64,000 nucleotides of DNA. Origin: Hymenobacter psoromatis. Lineage in GTDB: Bacteria; Bacteroidota; Bacteroidia; Cytophagales; Hymenobacteraceae. The position numbers were made by a program, and so were the translations under genes. Position 1 is the first letter of the stretch, and every line of letters starts with the position of its first letter. The notes under the pieces are model-generated. The model worked only from the letters and a program-made list of their open reading frames with translations, was not told the DNA's origin and made no database searches. The DNA lies in contig CP014771.1 in assembly GCA_001596155.1 (NCBI GenBank), positions 3,410,001 to 3,474,000 of the forward strand. Direction: 5' to 3'. Shown here one piece after another: positions 16,756 through 27,100 of the stretch.

Positions 16756-19752
16756 CTAGCGCTGCGCCCGCAGGTAGGGCTCCAGCACGGCCAGCGCGCG
16801 CTGGGCGCGCCCGGTGTCGCCGGTTTGGGCGGCGGCCCGGTACACGTTCTGAAGCTGAATCAGGTCGAGGTGCTGGTAGAAGTCGAACAGGGCGGCATCG
16901 GGCCGGGTGGCCAGGTAGGAGAGCGACTGCGTGGCGCTCTGGAAGGTGGTGTCCAGCAGCTCGTTGGCGCGGGCGCGCTGGCCGCCGGCCACCAGCGCCG
17001 GGGCCAGCAGCGGCGAAAACGTGTCGTAGGGCACGGTATCCATTGGCATCACCTGCAAGCAAAAATCGGCGACTTCGCTGGCCTTGGCCGGGTTGCCGGC
17101 GGCGAGGTACGAATTGGCCAGGCGCACGAATTTATCGCGGTAGTAAGATGGGTAGCGCAGGCTGTTTTCGTCGTAATAAATCTTCTTGTTCTGGAGGCCG
17201 CGGTAGGCGAAGGTGTGCAACAGCTTCTGGTAGTTGAGCTCGGGCTCCACGTAGCCCTCGTCGCCGTTGCGCACGTAGCCGGGGTCGCGTAGCGGCAGCA
17301 GCCGGTAGGCCAGCCCTTCGAGCTGGAAATACGGCTCCAGGCCCATGTAGTCGGCCGGCGACACCGTGGAGCTGAAGTAGATGGGCCGCCGCCAGTTGTT
17401 GGTGGCGATAATATCCAGAATAGCCAGGTTTTTCTTCTCAATAGCACCCTTGCCCATGCTCCAGTGCAGCTCGCTCACGAGCTGGCCCTGGCGGCTTTTC
17501 GGAATAATGCCCAGGCGCTTCACCGCCGCTGTATCGACCTTCAGGAAAAACCGGGGGGTAGGGAACGTGGCGGTCGAATACGTGCCATCCGTGTATTTCA
17601 GCAGCGGGCTGTCCTGCCCCACCAGACCGATGAACTGCCTCACGTCCAGGCTGTCCACGGCCGGGTTGGGCATGAATGGCATCATGTCGTTGGTGCCCGC
17701 CGCGTACGACGTGTCGCCCATCGAAATGGGCACCGGCGGCGACTGATACGCCACGCGCTTCATCTGCTGAATATACCAATCAGTATTCAAATAAGGCAGC
17801 ACGGCCACGCGCACGTCGGTGCGGATGCCCTCCACCTCCTGCGCGTACCAGAGCGGAAACGTGTCGTTGTCGCCGTTGGTGAATAAAATGGCGTTTTGGG
17901 CGCAGGAATTCAGCAGGTTCTTAGCCGCGTCCACCGAAGCGTAGCGGCCCGAGCGGTCGTGGTCGTTCCAGCCCTGGGCAATGAGAATGGCCGGCGAAGC
18001 CAGCCCCAGCAGCACCGCCGTCGTCGTGCGCAACTGGCTGTTTTGCAGCACGGTATGCAGTGCTTGCGCTAGGCCCAGCACGCCGAGCCCAATCCAGATG
18101 GCAAACGCGAACGTGGCCCCCGTGAAGGTGTAGTCGCGCTCGCGCGGCTCCACGGGCGGCTGGTTGAGATACACCACGATGGCCAGGCCCGTAAACCCGA
18201 ACAGCAGCCCCACGATGAGCGCGTCGTGCCCCCGCCGATACGCCTGAAAAAACAGCCCAATCAGCCCCATAATCAGCGGAATGGCGAAGAAATTATTGTG
18301 CGCGAAGCTCTGCCCAAAACGAGGGGGTAGGGTGCTCCGGGCGGCGCTAAAAGGCGTCACCACGCCCGCCTGCTGCATGTCGGACTCGCGCCCCACGTAG
18401 TTCCACCCGAAGTAGCGCCAGAACATGTGCCCCATCTGGTAGCGAAACAAGAAGCTCAGGTTCTGGCCCATCGTGGGTTTCTGGCCCGGCTGCAGGTCGG
18501 GCAGCCACTTCTGGTATTCCTGCAAATGCCCCAGCAAGGTGCTGTAAACGCGCGGCAGCAGCATCTTATCGGCTTCGGCGTAGCTGGCCTCCTGGGCGCG
18601 GGGCAGGGCCTCCACGTAGCGGCCATTCTGGCGCAGGTAGCGCGGCGCGCCCTCCTCGTAGTGGTCGGGCCGGGCATCGAGCTGCGGGCCAAAAAGCAGG
18701 GGCCGCGAGCCGTATTGCTCGCGCTTGAGGTAGCTCACGAACGAGAGCACGTCCGAGGGATTATTCTCATTGATTGTGGGGTGAAACGAGGCCCGAATCG
18801 GCACGATTAAATAGCTCGTGTAGCCAATCAGAATGAACACGAAGCACAGCATGGCCGTGTTCAGCAGCTGGCTGCGGCGGCGGTACGAGAGCCGGAAGCC
18901 CGCGTAAATCAAGCCCGGAAACACCGCCAGAAAAATCGCTACCCCCGAGTTAAACGGCAAGCCCAACGCATTGATAAAGAACACCTCAAACCAGCCCGCC
19001 AGCGTGGGCAGGCCCGGAATGATGCCCACCAGCACCGAGCCCACGATAACCAGGCTGACCAGCAGCGTGCTCACGCCGCCCAGCGGCGTGGGCCGCGCCG
19101 CGCGCCGGTAGTAGTACACCAGCGCCAGCGCCGGCAGCGCCAGCAGGTTCAGCAAGTGCATCCCGATGCTGAGGCCAATGACGTAGGCAATGAGGATGAG
19201 CCACTTATCCGAATCGGCCTGGTCGGCGCGGGCCTCCCATTTTAGCATGAGCCACACCACGGCCGCCGTGCACAGGCTCGACATGGCATAGACCTCGCCC
19301 TCTACCGCATTAAACCAAAACGAGTCAGAAAAGGCAAACGACAGCGCGCCCACCACGCCCGCGCCCAGCAGCAGCGCGGCCTGCCCGGCGGTGGGCTCGG
19401 CGGTTTGGGAGGGGGTAGGGGCGCTGCCGCCCAGCAGCAGCCGGCCCCCCAGCCGGGTAATTATCCAGAACAGAAACAGCACCGTGAAGGCGCTGCTCAG
19501 CCCCGAAAGTGCGTTGATGAGCACCGGCACCGCCGGCGCGTGGCCAAAGCTGAGCAGCGACACCAGCCGCCCCAGCAGCAAAAAAGTGGGCGCGCCCGGC
19601 GGATGCGGCACCAGCAGCTTGTAGGAACAGGCAATAAATTCGCCGCAATCCCATAACGAAGCGGTGGGTTCCAGCGTGAGCAGGTAGGTAGCCAGGGCCC
19701 CGGCAAACACGGCCCACCCTACCCAGGTGTTGAGCTTGGTAAACGACGGCAT
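16756..19752 (-). CDS. DUF2723 multi-pass membrane protein
   Basis: A 998-aa inner-membrane protein. The N-terminal DUF2723 domain (about residues 10-170) has the conserved LEPTASLWDCGEFIA and VPHPPGAPTF stretches. About a dozen membrane helices run to about residue 600. A large periplasmic C-terminal region with GWNDHDRSGRY and NGDNDTFPLWY motifs ends in helical, TPR-like sequence. The DUF2723 fold is GT-C-like, related to protein O-mannosyltransferases, and these proteins occur in nearly all Bacteroidota that O-glycosylate secreted proteins. A glycosyltransferase role is inferred. The ATG at 19752 is chosen because the preceding residues are not family-like. Confidence 0.92.
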   Translation of the reverse strand: MPSFTKLNTWVGWAVFAGALATYLLTLEPTASLWDCGEFIACSYKLLVPHPPGAPTFLLLGRLVSLLSFGHAPAVPVLINALSGLSSAFTVLFLFWIITRLGGRLLLGGSAPTPSQTAEPTAGQAALLLGAGVVGALSFAFSDSFWFNAVEGEVYAMSSLCTAAVVWLMLKWEARADQADSDKWLILIAYVIGLSIGMHLLNLLALPALALVYYYRRAARPTPLGGVSTLLVSLVIVGSVLVGIIPGLPTLAGWFEVFFINALGLPFNSGVAIFLAVFPGLIYAGFRLSYRRRSQLLNTAMLCFVFILIGYTSYLIVPIRASFHPTINENNPSDVLSFVSYLKREQYGSRPLLFGPQLDARPDHYEEGAPRYLRQNGRYVEALPRAQEASYAEADKMLLPRVYSTLLGHLQEYQKWLPDLQPGQKPTMGQNLSFLFRYQMGHMFWRYFGWNYVGRESDMQQAGVVTPFSAARSTLPPRFGQSFAHNNFFAIPLIMGLIGLFFQAYRRGHDALIVGLLFGFTGLAIVVYLNQPPVEPRERDYTFTGATFAFAIWIGLGVLGLAQALHTVLQNSQLRTTTAVLLGLASPAILIAQGWNDHDRSGRYASVDAAKNLLNSCAQNAILFTNGDNDTFPLWYAQEVEGIRTDVRVAVLPYLNTDWYIQQMKRVAYQSPPVPISMGDTSYAAGTNDMMPFMPNPAVDSLDVRQFIGLVGQDSPLLKYTDGTYSTATFPTPRFFLKVDTAAVKRLGIIPKSRQGQLVSELHWSMGKGAIEKKNLAILDIIATNNWRRPIYFSSTVSPADYMGLEPYFQLEGLAYRLLPLRDPGYVRNGDEGYVEPELNYQKLLHTFAYRGLQNKKIYYDENSLRYPSYYRDKFVRLANSYLAAGNPAKASEVADFCLQVMPMDTVPYDTFSPLLAPALVAGGQRARANELLDTTFQSATQSLSYLATRPDAALFDFYQHLDLIQLQNVYRAAAQTGDTGRAQRALAVLEPYLRAQR

Positions 19753-19987
19753 GATGCGAGTAAGTAGGTGAGAGGTGGTAAGTTGGGAGATACTACACGC
19801 GGCCGGCCGGCACATCCCAACGACAGCCCCGCCCCGCCCAGGGTTGCGTGGCCCCGCACTAATAAGCTGGCCGCCCGCGGCGTTGGCTTCGGCCGCCAGC
19901 CGGGGGGTAGGGCACCGCCCGCCCCGCGCGCCGGGCCGCCCCGCCGCTTCCGGGCCGCGCCCGTGCCCATCAATCGGCCGGCCGATG

Positions 19988-19995
19988 TACTTTTG
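19988..19995 (+). promoter_or_regulatory. -7 promoter box for tRNA-Val
   Basis: TACTTTTG fits TAnnTTTG and lies 32 bases before the mature tRNA 5' end. Confidence 0.5.
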
Positions 19996-20027
19996 CGCCC
20001 GGCGCGCCAGTCGCGCCGCCCGGCCCT

Positions 20028-20101
<74 letters not shown>

Positions 20102-20104
20102 CTA

Positions 20105-20137
20105 AAACCCTCTCTGCGCGCCGTGGAGAGGGTTTTT
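20105..20137 (+). terminator. terminator after tRNA-Val
   Basis: Stem accctctc / gagagggt followed by five T residues, four bases downstream of the tRNA. Confidence 0.85.
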
Positions 20138-20218
20138 GTTTGGGGTCTTTGATTTGGGCCGGCTAGTAAGACTACCGCTATTAATTGTCACGCCTTTGTA
20201 GTGCAATAAGATAGCGGA

Positions 20219-20290
20219 AAAGGTAAACAAGGTTTGCGTTATTTACCTTTAGCCGGCTAAAGGTAAATAACGCAAACCTTGTTTACCTTT
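20219..20290. promoter_or_regulatory. 72-bp perfect palindrome upstream of the Fic gene
   Basis: The 36-base left arm (beginning aaaggtaaacaaggtttgcg) is the exact reverse complement of the right arm, centred on agcc|ggct at 20254/20255 with no spacer. Its right edge contains TACCTTTC, one base off the TAnnTTTG -7 box, 22 bases before the Fic ATG. It could be an operator, a cruciform or a mobile-element trace. Confidence 0.85.
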
Positions 20291-20311
20291 CGTGAACCTT
20301 ATGGGAGTAAA

Positions 20312-21451
20312 ATGAAACTAGAAGATTTCAAAGCTGGCCATTACGAAAGAGGCAACGCTTACCGCTACTTTGTGCCCTCCACTATTAATGAAGAGTGGAC
20401 GTGGCAGACAGCGCAGTTAAACGCGCTTTTAGAAAAGGCTGCCGTGAAGCTGGGCGAATTAAATTCATTCGCCCGGCTTGTGCCAAATATTGATTTATTT
20501 ATTCAATTGCACGTCACAAAGGAAGCAGTGGTATCAAGTCGGATTGAGGGTACTCAAACTAATCTTGACGAAGCAATTCTGCCTAAAGAGGAGATTCAAC
20601 CGGAACGCCGAAATGACTGGCAGGAGGTGAATAATTACATCCGGGCGATGAACGAGGCGATTGTGGAACTGAAAACGTTACCTATCTCATCGAGGTTGTT
20701 ACGCCAGACCCACTTGATGCTACTTAGCAGTGGGCGAGGCGAACATAAGCAGCCTGGGGAGTTCAGAAGAAGTCAAAACTGGATTGGAGGCAACAGCTTG
20801 GCTGATGCGAGCTTCATTCCTCCTCATGATAAGCTGGTGCAGAGCCTGATGGGTGACTTGGAGAACTTTCTGCATAACGACGATATCAATGTACCTGCGC
20901 TTATCCGCATTGGGATGGCACACTATCAATTTGAAACCATTCATCCCTTCCTGGATGGCAATGGCCGAATTGGCCGGCTACTCATTACGCTATACTTGGT
21001 TAGTGAGGGAATCCTAGACCAACCCCTACTGTATCTGTCAGCTTACTTCGAAAAAGACAAAAACCTCTATTATGATAACTTGACGTTAGTGCGTCAAAAA
21101 AGCGATTTAGTGCAGTGGCTCAAATATTTCCTGGTTGGTATTGAGCAGACGGCCACACAAGCTGTGCAGACCTTATCCAACATTTTGGCCTTGAAGGCCG
21201 ACATGGAAAATACTATTCATAGCGCTTTTGGCAGGCGCTCTCCATCTGCACTGCGGCTGCTTCAGCATCTTTTTGTTCATCCTGCCATTACGGTTGAACA
21301 AGCTGCGGCTGCTTGCGACCTTAGCTATAAAGGTGCTAATATGCTTGTAGCACAGATGCAAGAGCATGGTTATTTGAAAGAGATGACTGGTCAAAGTCGC
21401 AATAGGCTTTTCTTATTCGAGCCCTATCTGAAAGCATTTAACAATATGTAA
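20312..21451 (+). CDS. Fic domain protein (class II, with C-terminal winged helix)
   Basis: A 379-aa Fic protein that transfers AMP (or another nucleotide phosphate) to a hydroxyl of a target protein. The catalytic loop HPFLDGNGRIGR (211-222) is intact. The inhibitory helix motif SSRIEG (75-80) fits the class II (S/T)xxxE(G/N) pattern. An N-terminal Fic_N region and a C-terminal winged-helix (AAAACDLSYKGANMLVAQM, about 327-345) complete the common layout. Base composition is much lower in GC than the neighbours, and codon use is A/T-rich, so transfer is likely. The gene has its own palindromic upstream region and terminator. Targets are unknown. The ATG at 20312 lies just after the palindrome. 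Confidence 0.93.
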   Translation: MKLEDFKAGHYERGNAYRYFVPSTINEEWTWQTAQLNALLEKAAVKLGELNSFARLVPNIDLFIQLHVTKEAVVSSRIEGTQTNLDEAILPKEEIQPERRNDWQEVNNYIRAMNEAIVELKTLPISSRLLRQTHLMLLSSGRGEHKQPGEFRRSQNWIGGNSLADASFIPPHDKLVQSLMGDLENFLHNDDINVPALIRIGMAHYQFETIHPFLDGNGRIGRLLITLYLVSEGILDQPLLYLSAYFEKDKNLYYDNLTLVRQKSDLVQWLKYFLVGIEQTATQAVQTLSNILALKADMENTIHSAFGRRSPSALRLLQHLFVHPAITVEQAAAACDLSYKGANMLVAQMQEHGYLKEMTGQSRNRLFLFEPYLKAFNNM

Positions 21452-21485
21452 AGCAACGCCTCGCTTTCCAGCGGGGCGTTGCTTT
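21451..21485 (+). terminator. terminator after the Fic gene
   Basis: Stem aagcaacgcc / ggcgttgctt with a T run, starting at the last base of the stop codon. Confidence 0.85.
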
Positions 21486-21523
21486 ACTGCTCATATAAAG
21501 TCAACTCACTGTTACAGCTGCTA

Positions 21524-21614
21524 GGGGTAGAGGCGCGACCCTTCGCGGCTATCCGTTAGCAGCTTCCTCCGCGGAGTGAGAAGCAGACGCGAAGAGGAGT
21601 GTCTCTACCCCCGA
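21524..21614. repeat. imperfect inverted repeat with CTACCCC ends
   Basis: The segment starts ggggtagaggcgcgaccc and ends gtgtctctacccc; in between, gaagcagacgcgaagag partly complements cttcgcggctatccg. It lies between the Fic and efflux operons. Confidence 0.4.
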
Positions 21615-21746
21615 TATACTGACTGTGAAACCGCCATAGGCGCTGCGAAGGGACAGGCCAAATTAGCCCAGCTTCAGAAAGTCCCCCGAATCGGCGAGTA
21701 GCTTGCTGCTTTATTGAGCGCAAGCTACCCTTCGCTACTCGTGTTT

Positions 21747-23066
21747 ATGCGCACGCTACTAGTTATTTATTTACTGAGCGCGGGCCTGTGGCGAACGGGG
21801 CTGGCCCAGCCGGCCGCGCCTACCCCCCCGGTGCGCGACCTGACCTTTTACCTGGCCCAGGCCCGCGACAACAGTCCGCTGAGCCACGACATCTGCAACC
21901 AGGGCCAGGCTGCGCAGCTCGAAACCGAGCGCCTGCGGGCGTTTTATACCAAGGCTACGGGCACGCTGGTGGCCAATTACGAGTTCGTGCCCATCCTTAA
22001 CCAGGACAACGGCCGCACCCAGCTTAACTACTCGGCCGATGCCAACAGCAACAAATACGTGGGCTACGACCTGGCCGTGACCAACGGCTCGCTCTACCAG
22101 GGCTACGCCCAGGTGACGCAGCCGCTCTTCAACCAAAAGCGCTTCGCCACCTACGCCCAGCAGGCCCAGGGCCTGGCCCGCAGCCAGCAAAACCTCTCGC
22201 GCCTGGCCCTGCACGATGTGGAGCGCTTCGTGGGCGACCAATATATTCTCTGCCGCCAGGACCAGGACCAGCTCAGCTACGTGCGCGAATTGCTCGATAT
22301 TCTGGGCCGCCAGCGCCTGCTGGTGCAGAAGCTCGTGGATGCCAGCCTGCTCAAGCGCTCGGATTATTTGCTGCTGAACATTGAAGTCGAAACCCAGCAG
22401 ATTTTCCTCAACACCTACCGCACCGCCTACCACCGCGATTTGCTGAACCTGAACGTCTTGTGCGGCATCGGCGACACCAGCGAGGTGGCGCTGGCTCCCA
22501 CCGACCTGCCCCTGCGCCGCCAGGGGCCGCCGGTGGGCCTCTCGGGCTTCACCCAGCGCTACCGCCTCGACAGCCTGGTGCTGGATGCCAACCAGCGCGT
22601 GTTCGAGACGCGCTACCAGCCGCTGGTGAACGCCTACGCCAACGGCGGCCTGAATGCCATCGCCCTGAGCGACATCCCGCGCCGCTTTGGCGTGAGCGCG
22701 GGCTTGAATTTGAGCCTGTATTTGTTCGACGGCCACCAACGCCAAATCAGCCGCGACCGCACCAGCGTGCTGCTCGAAACCACCCGCGCCTACCAGCGCA
22801 ATTTCGCCACCGTGAACCCCGTGCGCCAGCAGCAATTACTATACGAGCTGCGCCAGCTCACGGAGCGCCAGCGCCTGGCCCGTGAGCAGCTCGCCAGCTA
22901 CCGCCAGGTGCTCGACTCTTACAAGCGTGAAACCATTGCCGGCCAGCTCTCAGTGATATTTTACGTGCAGGTACTCAAGAACTTCTCTGCCGCCGCCCGC
23001 GATTTGGTGCTGCTGGAGAATAACCGGCTGCTGCTGATTAATGCTTATAATTATTGGACGTGGTAA
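21747..23066 (+). CDS. TolC-like outer membrane efflux protein
   Basis: A 439-aa outer-membrane channel of the OEP/TolC family, with a signal peptide (residues 1-21), two helical hairpins and strand-rich segments. Recognisable parts are the VTQPLFNQKRF stretch and a second-repeat YLFDGHQRQISRDRTSVLLE. It is first in a tripartite RND efflux operon with the adaptor at 23261 and the pump at 24163. The ATG at 21747 opens the signal peptide. A long hairpin repeat separates it from the adaptor gene. PTPP just after the signal peptide is a translated copy of the recurrent CCTACCCCCC motif. Confidence 0.88.
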   Translation: MRTLLVIYLLSAGLWRTGLAQPAAPTPPVRDLTFYLAQARDNSPLSHDICNQGQAAQLETERLRAFYTKATGTLVANYEFVPILNQDNGRTQLNYSADANSNKYVGYDLAVTNGSLYQGYAQVTQPLFNQKRFATYAQQAQGLARSQQNLSRLALHDVERFVGDQYILCRQDQDQLSYVRELLDILGRQRLLVQKLVDASLLKRSDYLLLNIEVETQQIFLNTYRTAYHRDLLNLNVLCGIGDTSEVALAPTDLPLRRQGPPVGLSGFTQRYRLDSLVLDANQRVFETRYQPLVNAYANGGLNAIALSDIPRRFGVSAGLNLSLYLFDGHQRQISRDRTSVLLETTRAYQRNFATVNPVRQQQLLYELRQLTERQRLAREQLASYRQVLDSYKRETIAGQLSVIFYVQVLKNFSAAARDLVLLENNRLLLINAYNYWTW

Positions 23067-23068
23067 GG

Positions 23069-23241
23069 CCCTCCGCGTTCACCTCACCCCCTAGCCCCCT
23101 CTCCCGTGGAGAGGGGGGACTAGCTTTAGATTTAGCTCTAGTAAGCTGTTTTTTATTAAGCTGATTTCTGGAAACTAAGACTAAAAACTAGTCCCCCCTC
23201 TCCACGGGAGAGGGGGCTAGGGGGTGAGGTGCCGCGGAGGG
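23069..23241. repeat. large CACCTCACCCCCTAGCCCCC hairpin
   Basis: Arms ccctccgcg...cacctcaccccctagccc... and their complements flank an AT-rich centre. Each arm also contains a shorter internal hairpin (ctctcc...ggagag). It is inserted between tolC-like and adaptor genes of one operon. Confidence 0.85.
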
Positions 23242-23260
23242 CGAACGCCAGAACAGCTTA

Positions 23261-24166
23261 ATGAAATACTTCCTACCCCTGCTCCTGCTCGCCGCCTGCC
23301 ACCCGGCCCCGCCCGCCGACGAGGCGGCCGGCCCTACCCCCCGCGCCCAGGTGCAAGCCGTGACGGTAGCCACCCAGAGCCTGACGCAGTACCGCACCTT
23401 CCCGGCCACGTCCACCTACCCCCGCAAAAGTACCGTGACGGCCCCGGTAGCCGGCTACGTAACGGGCGTCAACGTGCGCCTGGGCGACCGCGTGACGGCC
23501 GGGCAGGTGCTTTTTACCCTCGAAACCAAGGAGCGCCGGGCGCTGGGCAACGCCATCACGCGCATCGACCCCACGCTCAAGGGCTTCGGGCTGGTGACGG
23601 TCACGGCCCCTTCGCCGGGCATTATCAGCGTGCTCACCATTCAGCAGCCCGGCGACTACCTGCTGGAAGGCGCGCCGCTCTGCACGGTAGCCGAAAGCAG
23701 CCAACTGGTGTTCCAGCTGAATTTGCCCTATGAGTACCACGCGCTGGGGCAGGGCCGGCCGGCCTGCACCATTATTTTGCCCGACAGCACCCGGCTGGCC
23801 GGCACCGTGCAGGCCCCGCTGGCCAGCGTCAGCCCCGGCCAGTCGGAAATCTACCTGGTGAAGCCCGATAAGCCGCCCGGCGTGATTCCTGAAAACCTGA
23901 TTGTGCAGATACGCCTTACGCAGACCAAGCAGCCCAACGCCCAGGTGCTGCCCGCCGGCTGCGTGCTGGCCGATGAAACGCTGCACGATTTCTGGGTCAT
24001 GAAGTTGGTGAATGACTCCACGGCCGTGAAAGTCCCGGTGACGCTGGGCGTGCAGAACCCCACCGAAATCGAAATCAAAAGCCCGGTTTTCGGCCCGAAT
24101 GACCGGATTCTGAGTGCGGGTAACTACGGGCTGGCCGACACCGCCAAAGTGACGCTGACGCGATGA
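23261..24166 (+). CDS. RND efflux periplasmic adaptor (membrane fusion protein), lipoprotein
   Basis: A 301-aa HlyD/MFP-type adaptor linking the inner-membrane RND pump to the outer-membrane channel. The signal peptide carries a lipobox (LLLAAC). A lipoyl-type half-motif VTAPVAGYVTGVNVRLGDRV (about 60-79) and a second half VTAPSPGIISVLTIQQPGD (about 112-130) are close together, so the helical hairpin is almost absent. A short-hairpin adaptor such as this is unusual for the family. A beta-barrel domain follows. Its last codons overlap the pump gene by 4 bases (ATGA), implying translational coupling. Confidence 0.88.
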   Translation: MKYFLPLLLLAACHPAPPADEAAGPTPRAQVQAVTVATQSLTQYRTFPATSTYPRKSTVTAPVAGYVTGVNVRLGDRVTAGQVLFTLETKERRALGNAITRIDPTLKGFGLVTVTAPSPGIISVLTIQQPGDYLLEGAPLCTVAESSQLVFQLNLPYEYHALGQGRPACTIILPDSTRLAGTVQAPLASVSPGQSEIYLVKPDKPPGVIPENLIVQIRLTQTKQPNAQVLPAGCVLADETLHDFWVMKLVNDSTAVKVPVTLGVQNPTEIEIKSPVFGPNDRILSAGNYGLADTAKVTLTR

Positions 24167-27100
24167 GCGAGCCGACTATGTTAGCCCCGCCGCCGGCCCC
24201 GCGCCAGCCCGCCGGCCCTACCCCCCCGCTGCTGCCCGACCCGGCCGAGCGCTCGTATTTTCAAACCTACCGCAAGCCGATTCTGCTCATCGGGATGTTG
24301 CTGCTGGCGGCGGGGTTGTTTGCTTATTCGCGGATGCAGACGGCGCTGTTTCCGGAGGTGACGTTTCCCAAGATTACGCTCATTGCGGACGCCGGGCAGC
24401 AGCCGATTGACCGCATGATGATAACCGTGACCAAGCCCCTGGAAGCGGCCGTGAAGCGCGTGAAGGGCGTAACGGTGGTGAAAAGCAGCACCAGCCGCGG
24501 CTCGTGCGTGATTCAGGTTTTTCTGGACTGGCACGTGGACGTGTACGCCACCAAAGCGCAGTTGGAGAGTCGGGTGAACGAGATAAAGGGGCTGCTGCCG
24601 GCGGGCGTCACCATCACCACCGAGGCCATGAACCAGTCGCTGTTTCCGGTGTTGGGCTACTCATTGGAGAGCAATTCGCGCTCGCCCATTGCCCTGCGCG
24701 ATGCCGGGAATCTGCTGGCCCGGCCGCTGTTTTCGCAGGTGCCGGGCGCGTCCAACGTGGTGGTGCGCGGCGGCAAGGCCAAGGAGTTCGTGGTCATTCC
24801 CGACGCGGCACGGCTGGCCGGCCAGCGCCTCACGCCGGCCCAATTGCAAGCCGCGTTTGCCAACACCAACTTCGTGCTGGCGGCCGGCAATCTGGCTAGT
24901 TTTCGCCGCCTCTACCTTACCCTTACTGATACCCGCCTGGGCACCCTGGAAGACCTGCGCCAGGTGGTGGTGCGTGCCGACTCGGGCCGCGTGGTGCGGG
25001 TGCGCGACGTGGCCACGGTGGACATTCAGGAGCAGCAGGAGTTCGTCATCATCAATGCCAACGGTCACGACGCGGTGCTCATCGACCTGGTGAAGCAGCA
25101 GGGCGTGGACCTCACCACCTTCGCCGCCGATGCCCGCGCCAAAGCCGCCGAGCTGCGCCGCCTCCTACCCCCCGGTATGACGCTCAAGCCCTACTACGAC
25201 CAGTCGGTGTTCGTGAGCGATAGCATTGACAGCGTGATACATAGCATCGTGGAAGGATTGGCGCTGGCCATCCTGGTGATGGTCGTGTTTCTGCGCTCGT
25301 GGCGGGCCAGTTTGGCCGTGCTGCTGACGATTCCGGTCACGGTTTGCTTCACGCTGCTGGTGCTGTACCTGTTCGGGATTACCATTGATATTATGTCCTT
25401 GGGGGCCATCGCGGCCTCGGTGGGGCTGATAATTGACGATGCCATCGTCATCATTGAGCAGATATACCGGGGGCACGAGGAAGACCCGAGCGCCAGCAAC
25501 GTGCGGGTGGTGCGGGTGGCCATCAGCGGGCTGTTTCCGGCGATGGTGGCCTCGTCCTTGAGCACCATCGTCATTCATTTTCCCTTCCGGCTGATGAGTG
25601 GGCTGGCGGGCAGCTTCTTCCGGGAGTTGTCGGACACGATGCAGATTACGATGGTCTGCTCGTTTCTGGTCACCTGGCTTTTGCTGCCGGTGCTGCACCT
25701 GCTCATTGGCTACCGGCCGGGCAAAAATTCGCACGCCCACAGCGCCGCCGCCGAGCAGGCCGGCAAGCTGCGCTGGCTCACCAATTTATTCGCCCGGCCG
25801 CTGCTGGCGCTGGCGCTGCTGCTGGGGCTGGGACTCGGGGCGTGGCTGGCGGCGGGCCAGCTCGAAACCGGTTTCCTACCCGACCTCGACGAGGGCACCA
25901 TCGTGCTCGATTACTTCATGCCGCCTGGCACCAGCCAGGCCGAAACCGACCTGGTGCTGCGGCGGGTGGAGAAAAATATCATCACCAAAAACCCCGAAAT
26001 CCAGAGTTATTCGCGGCGCACAGGCACGCAGATGGGCTTTTTCACCACCGAGCCCAACTACGGCGACTACTCCATCCAGCTGCGGCGCGACCACAAGCTG
26101 ACGACCCCCGAGGTCATCGCCCATCTGCGCGAGCGCATCCACGCCACCGAGCCGGCGCTGGACATTGACTTCGGCCAGCGCATTGCCGATTTGCTGGGCG
26201 ATTTGATGAGCAGCGCCAAGCCCATCGAAGTTAAAATTTATGGCGATGACCAGAAAACCCTCGAAAAGCTCTCGGCCCAGCTCGGCCAGGCGCTTTCAAC
26301 GGTGCCCGGCGTGGCCGACGTGAACGACGGGCTGGTGGCGGCCGGCCCCAGCATCGTGTTTCGGCCCGACGCGGCCAAGCTGGCCCGCTACGGCCTCACG
26401 CCCCTCGATTTTCAGGCCCAGCTCGCCGACCTTGTGGGCGGGCAGGTGTTGAGCACCAGCGGCGCGACCCAGGCCAGCGTCTCGCCGGCCCAGGCCGGCT
26501 CGCTCGGCGGCATTCAGGTGGGCCAGGTGCAGGACGGCGAGCAGCTGCGCCAGGTGCTGCTGCGCTACGTGGACTTCCGCCAGAACTCGCTGGCCCAACT
26601 CAAAAAGCAGGTTATTGCTCTGCCTAATGGCACCGTGCGCCCGCTGCCGTTCTTCGCCACGCTTAGCGTGGAGCCGGGCGACGTGGAGCTGCGGCGCGAG
26701 GATTTGAAGTCGGTGGCCGTAGTCACGGCCCGCCTGGATGGGCGCGATTTGGGCTCGGCCATCCAGGACATTCGCCGGCACGTGGGGCGGCAGCTGGCCC
26801 TACCTCCCGGCTACACCGTGCAGTACGCCGGAGCTTATGCCGAGCAGCAGTCCTCGTTCCGCGAGTTGGAGCTTATCCTACTCATGGCCAGCATGTTGGT
26901 TTTCTCGGTACTACTGTTTTTGTTTCGCGAGTGGCTGGTGTCGCTGCTGGTCATCTTCATCTCCGTGATGGGCATTTCGGGCTGCGTGCTGGGGCTATAT
27001 TTCGCGGGCATTCCGCTGAACGTGAGCAGCTACACGGGCATTATTATGATTGTGGGCATCATCGCAGAAAACGCCATTTTCACGGTGCATCAGTTCTATG

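Noticed and set aside
20219..20290. Palindrome considered as a replication origin or phage attachment site
   Set aside because: No DnaA boxes, no replication genes and no integrase nearby. It does lie close to a tRNA, but no duplicated tRNA end was seen.
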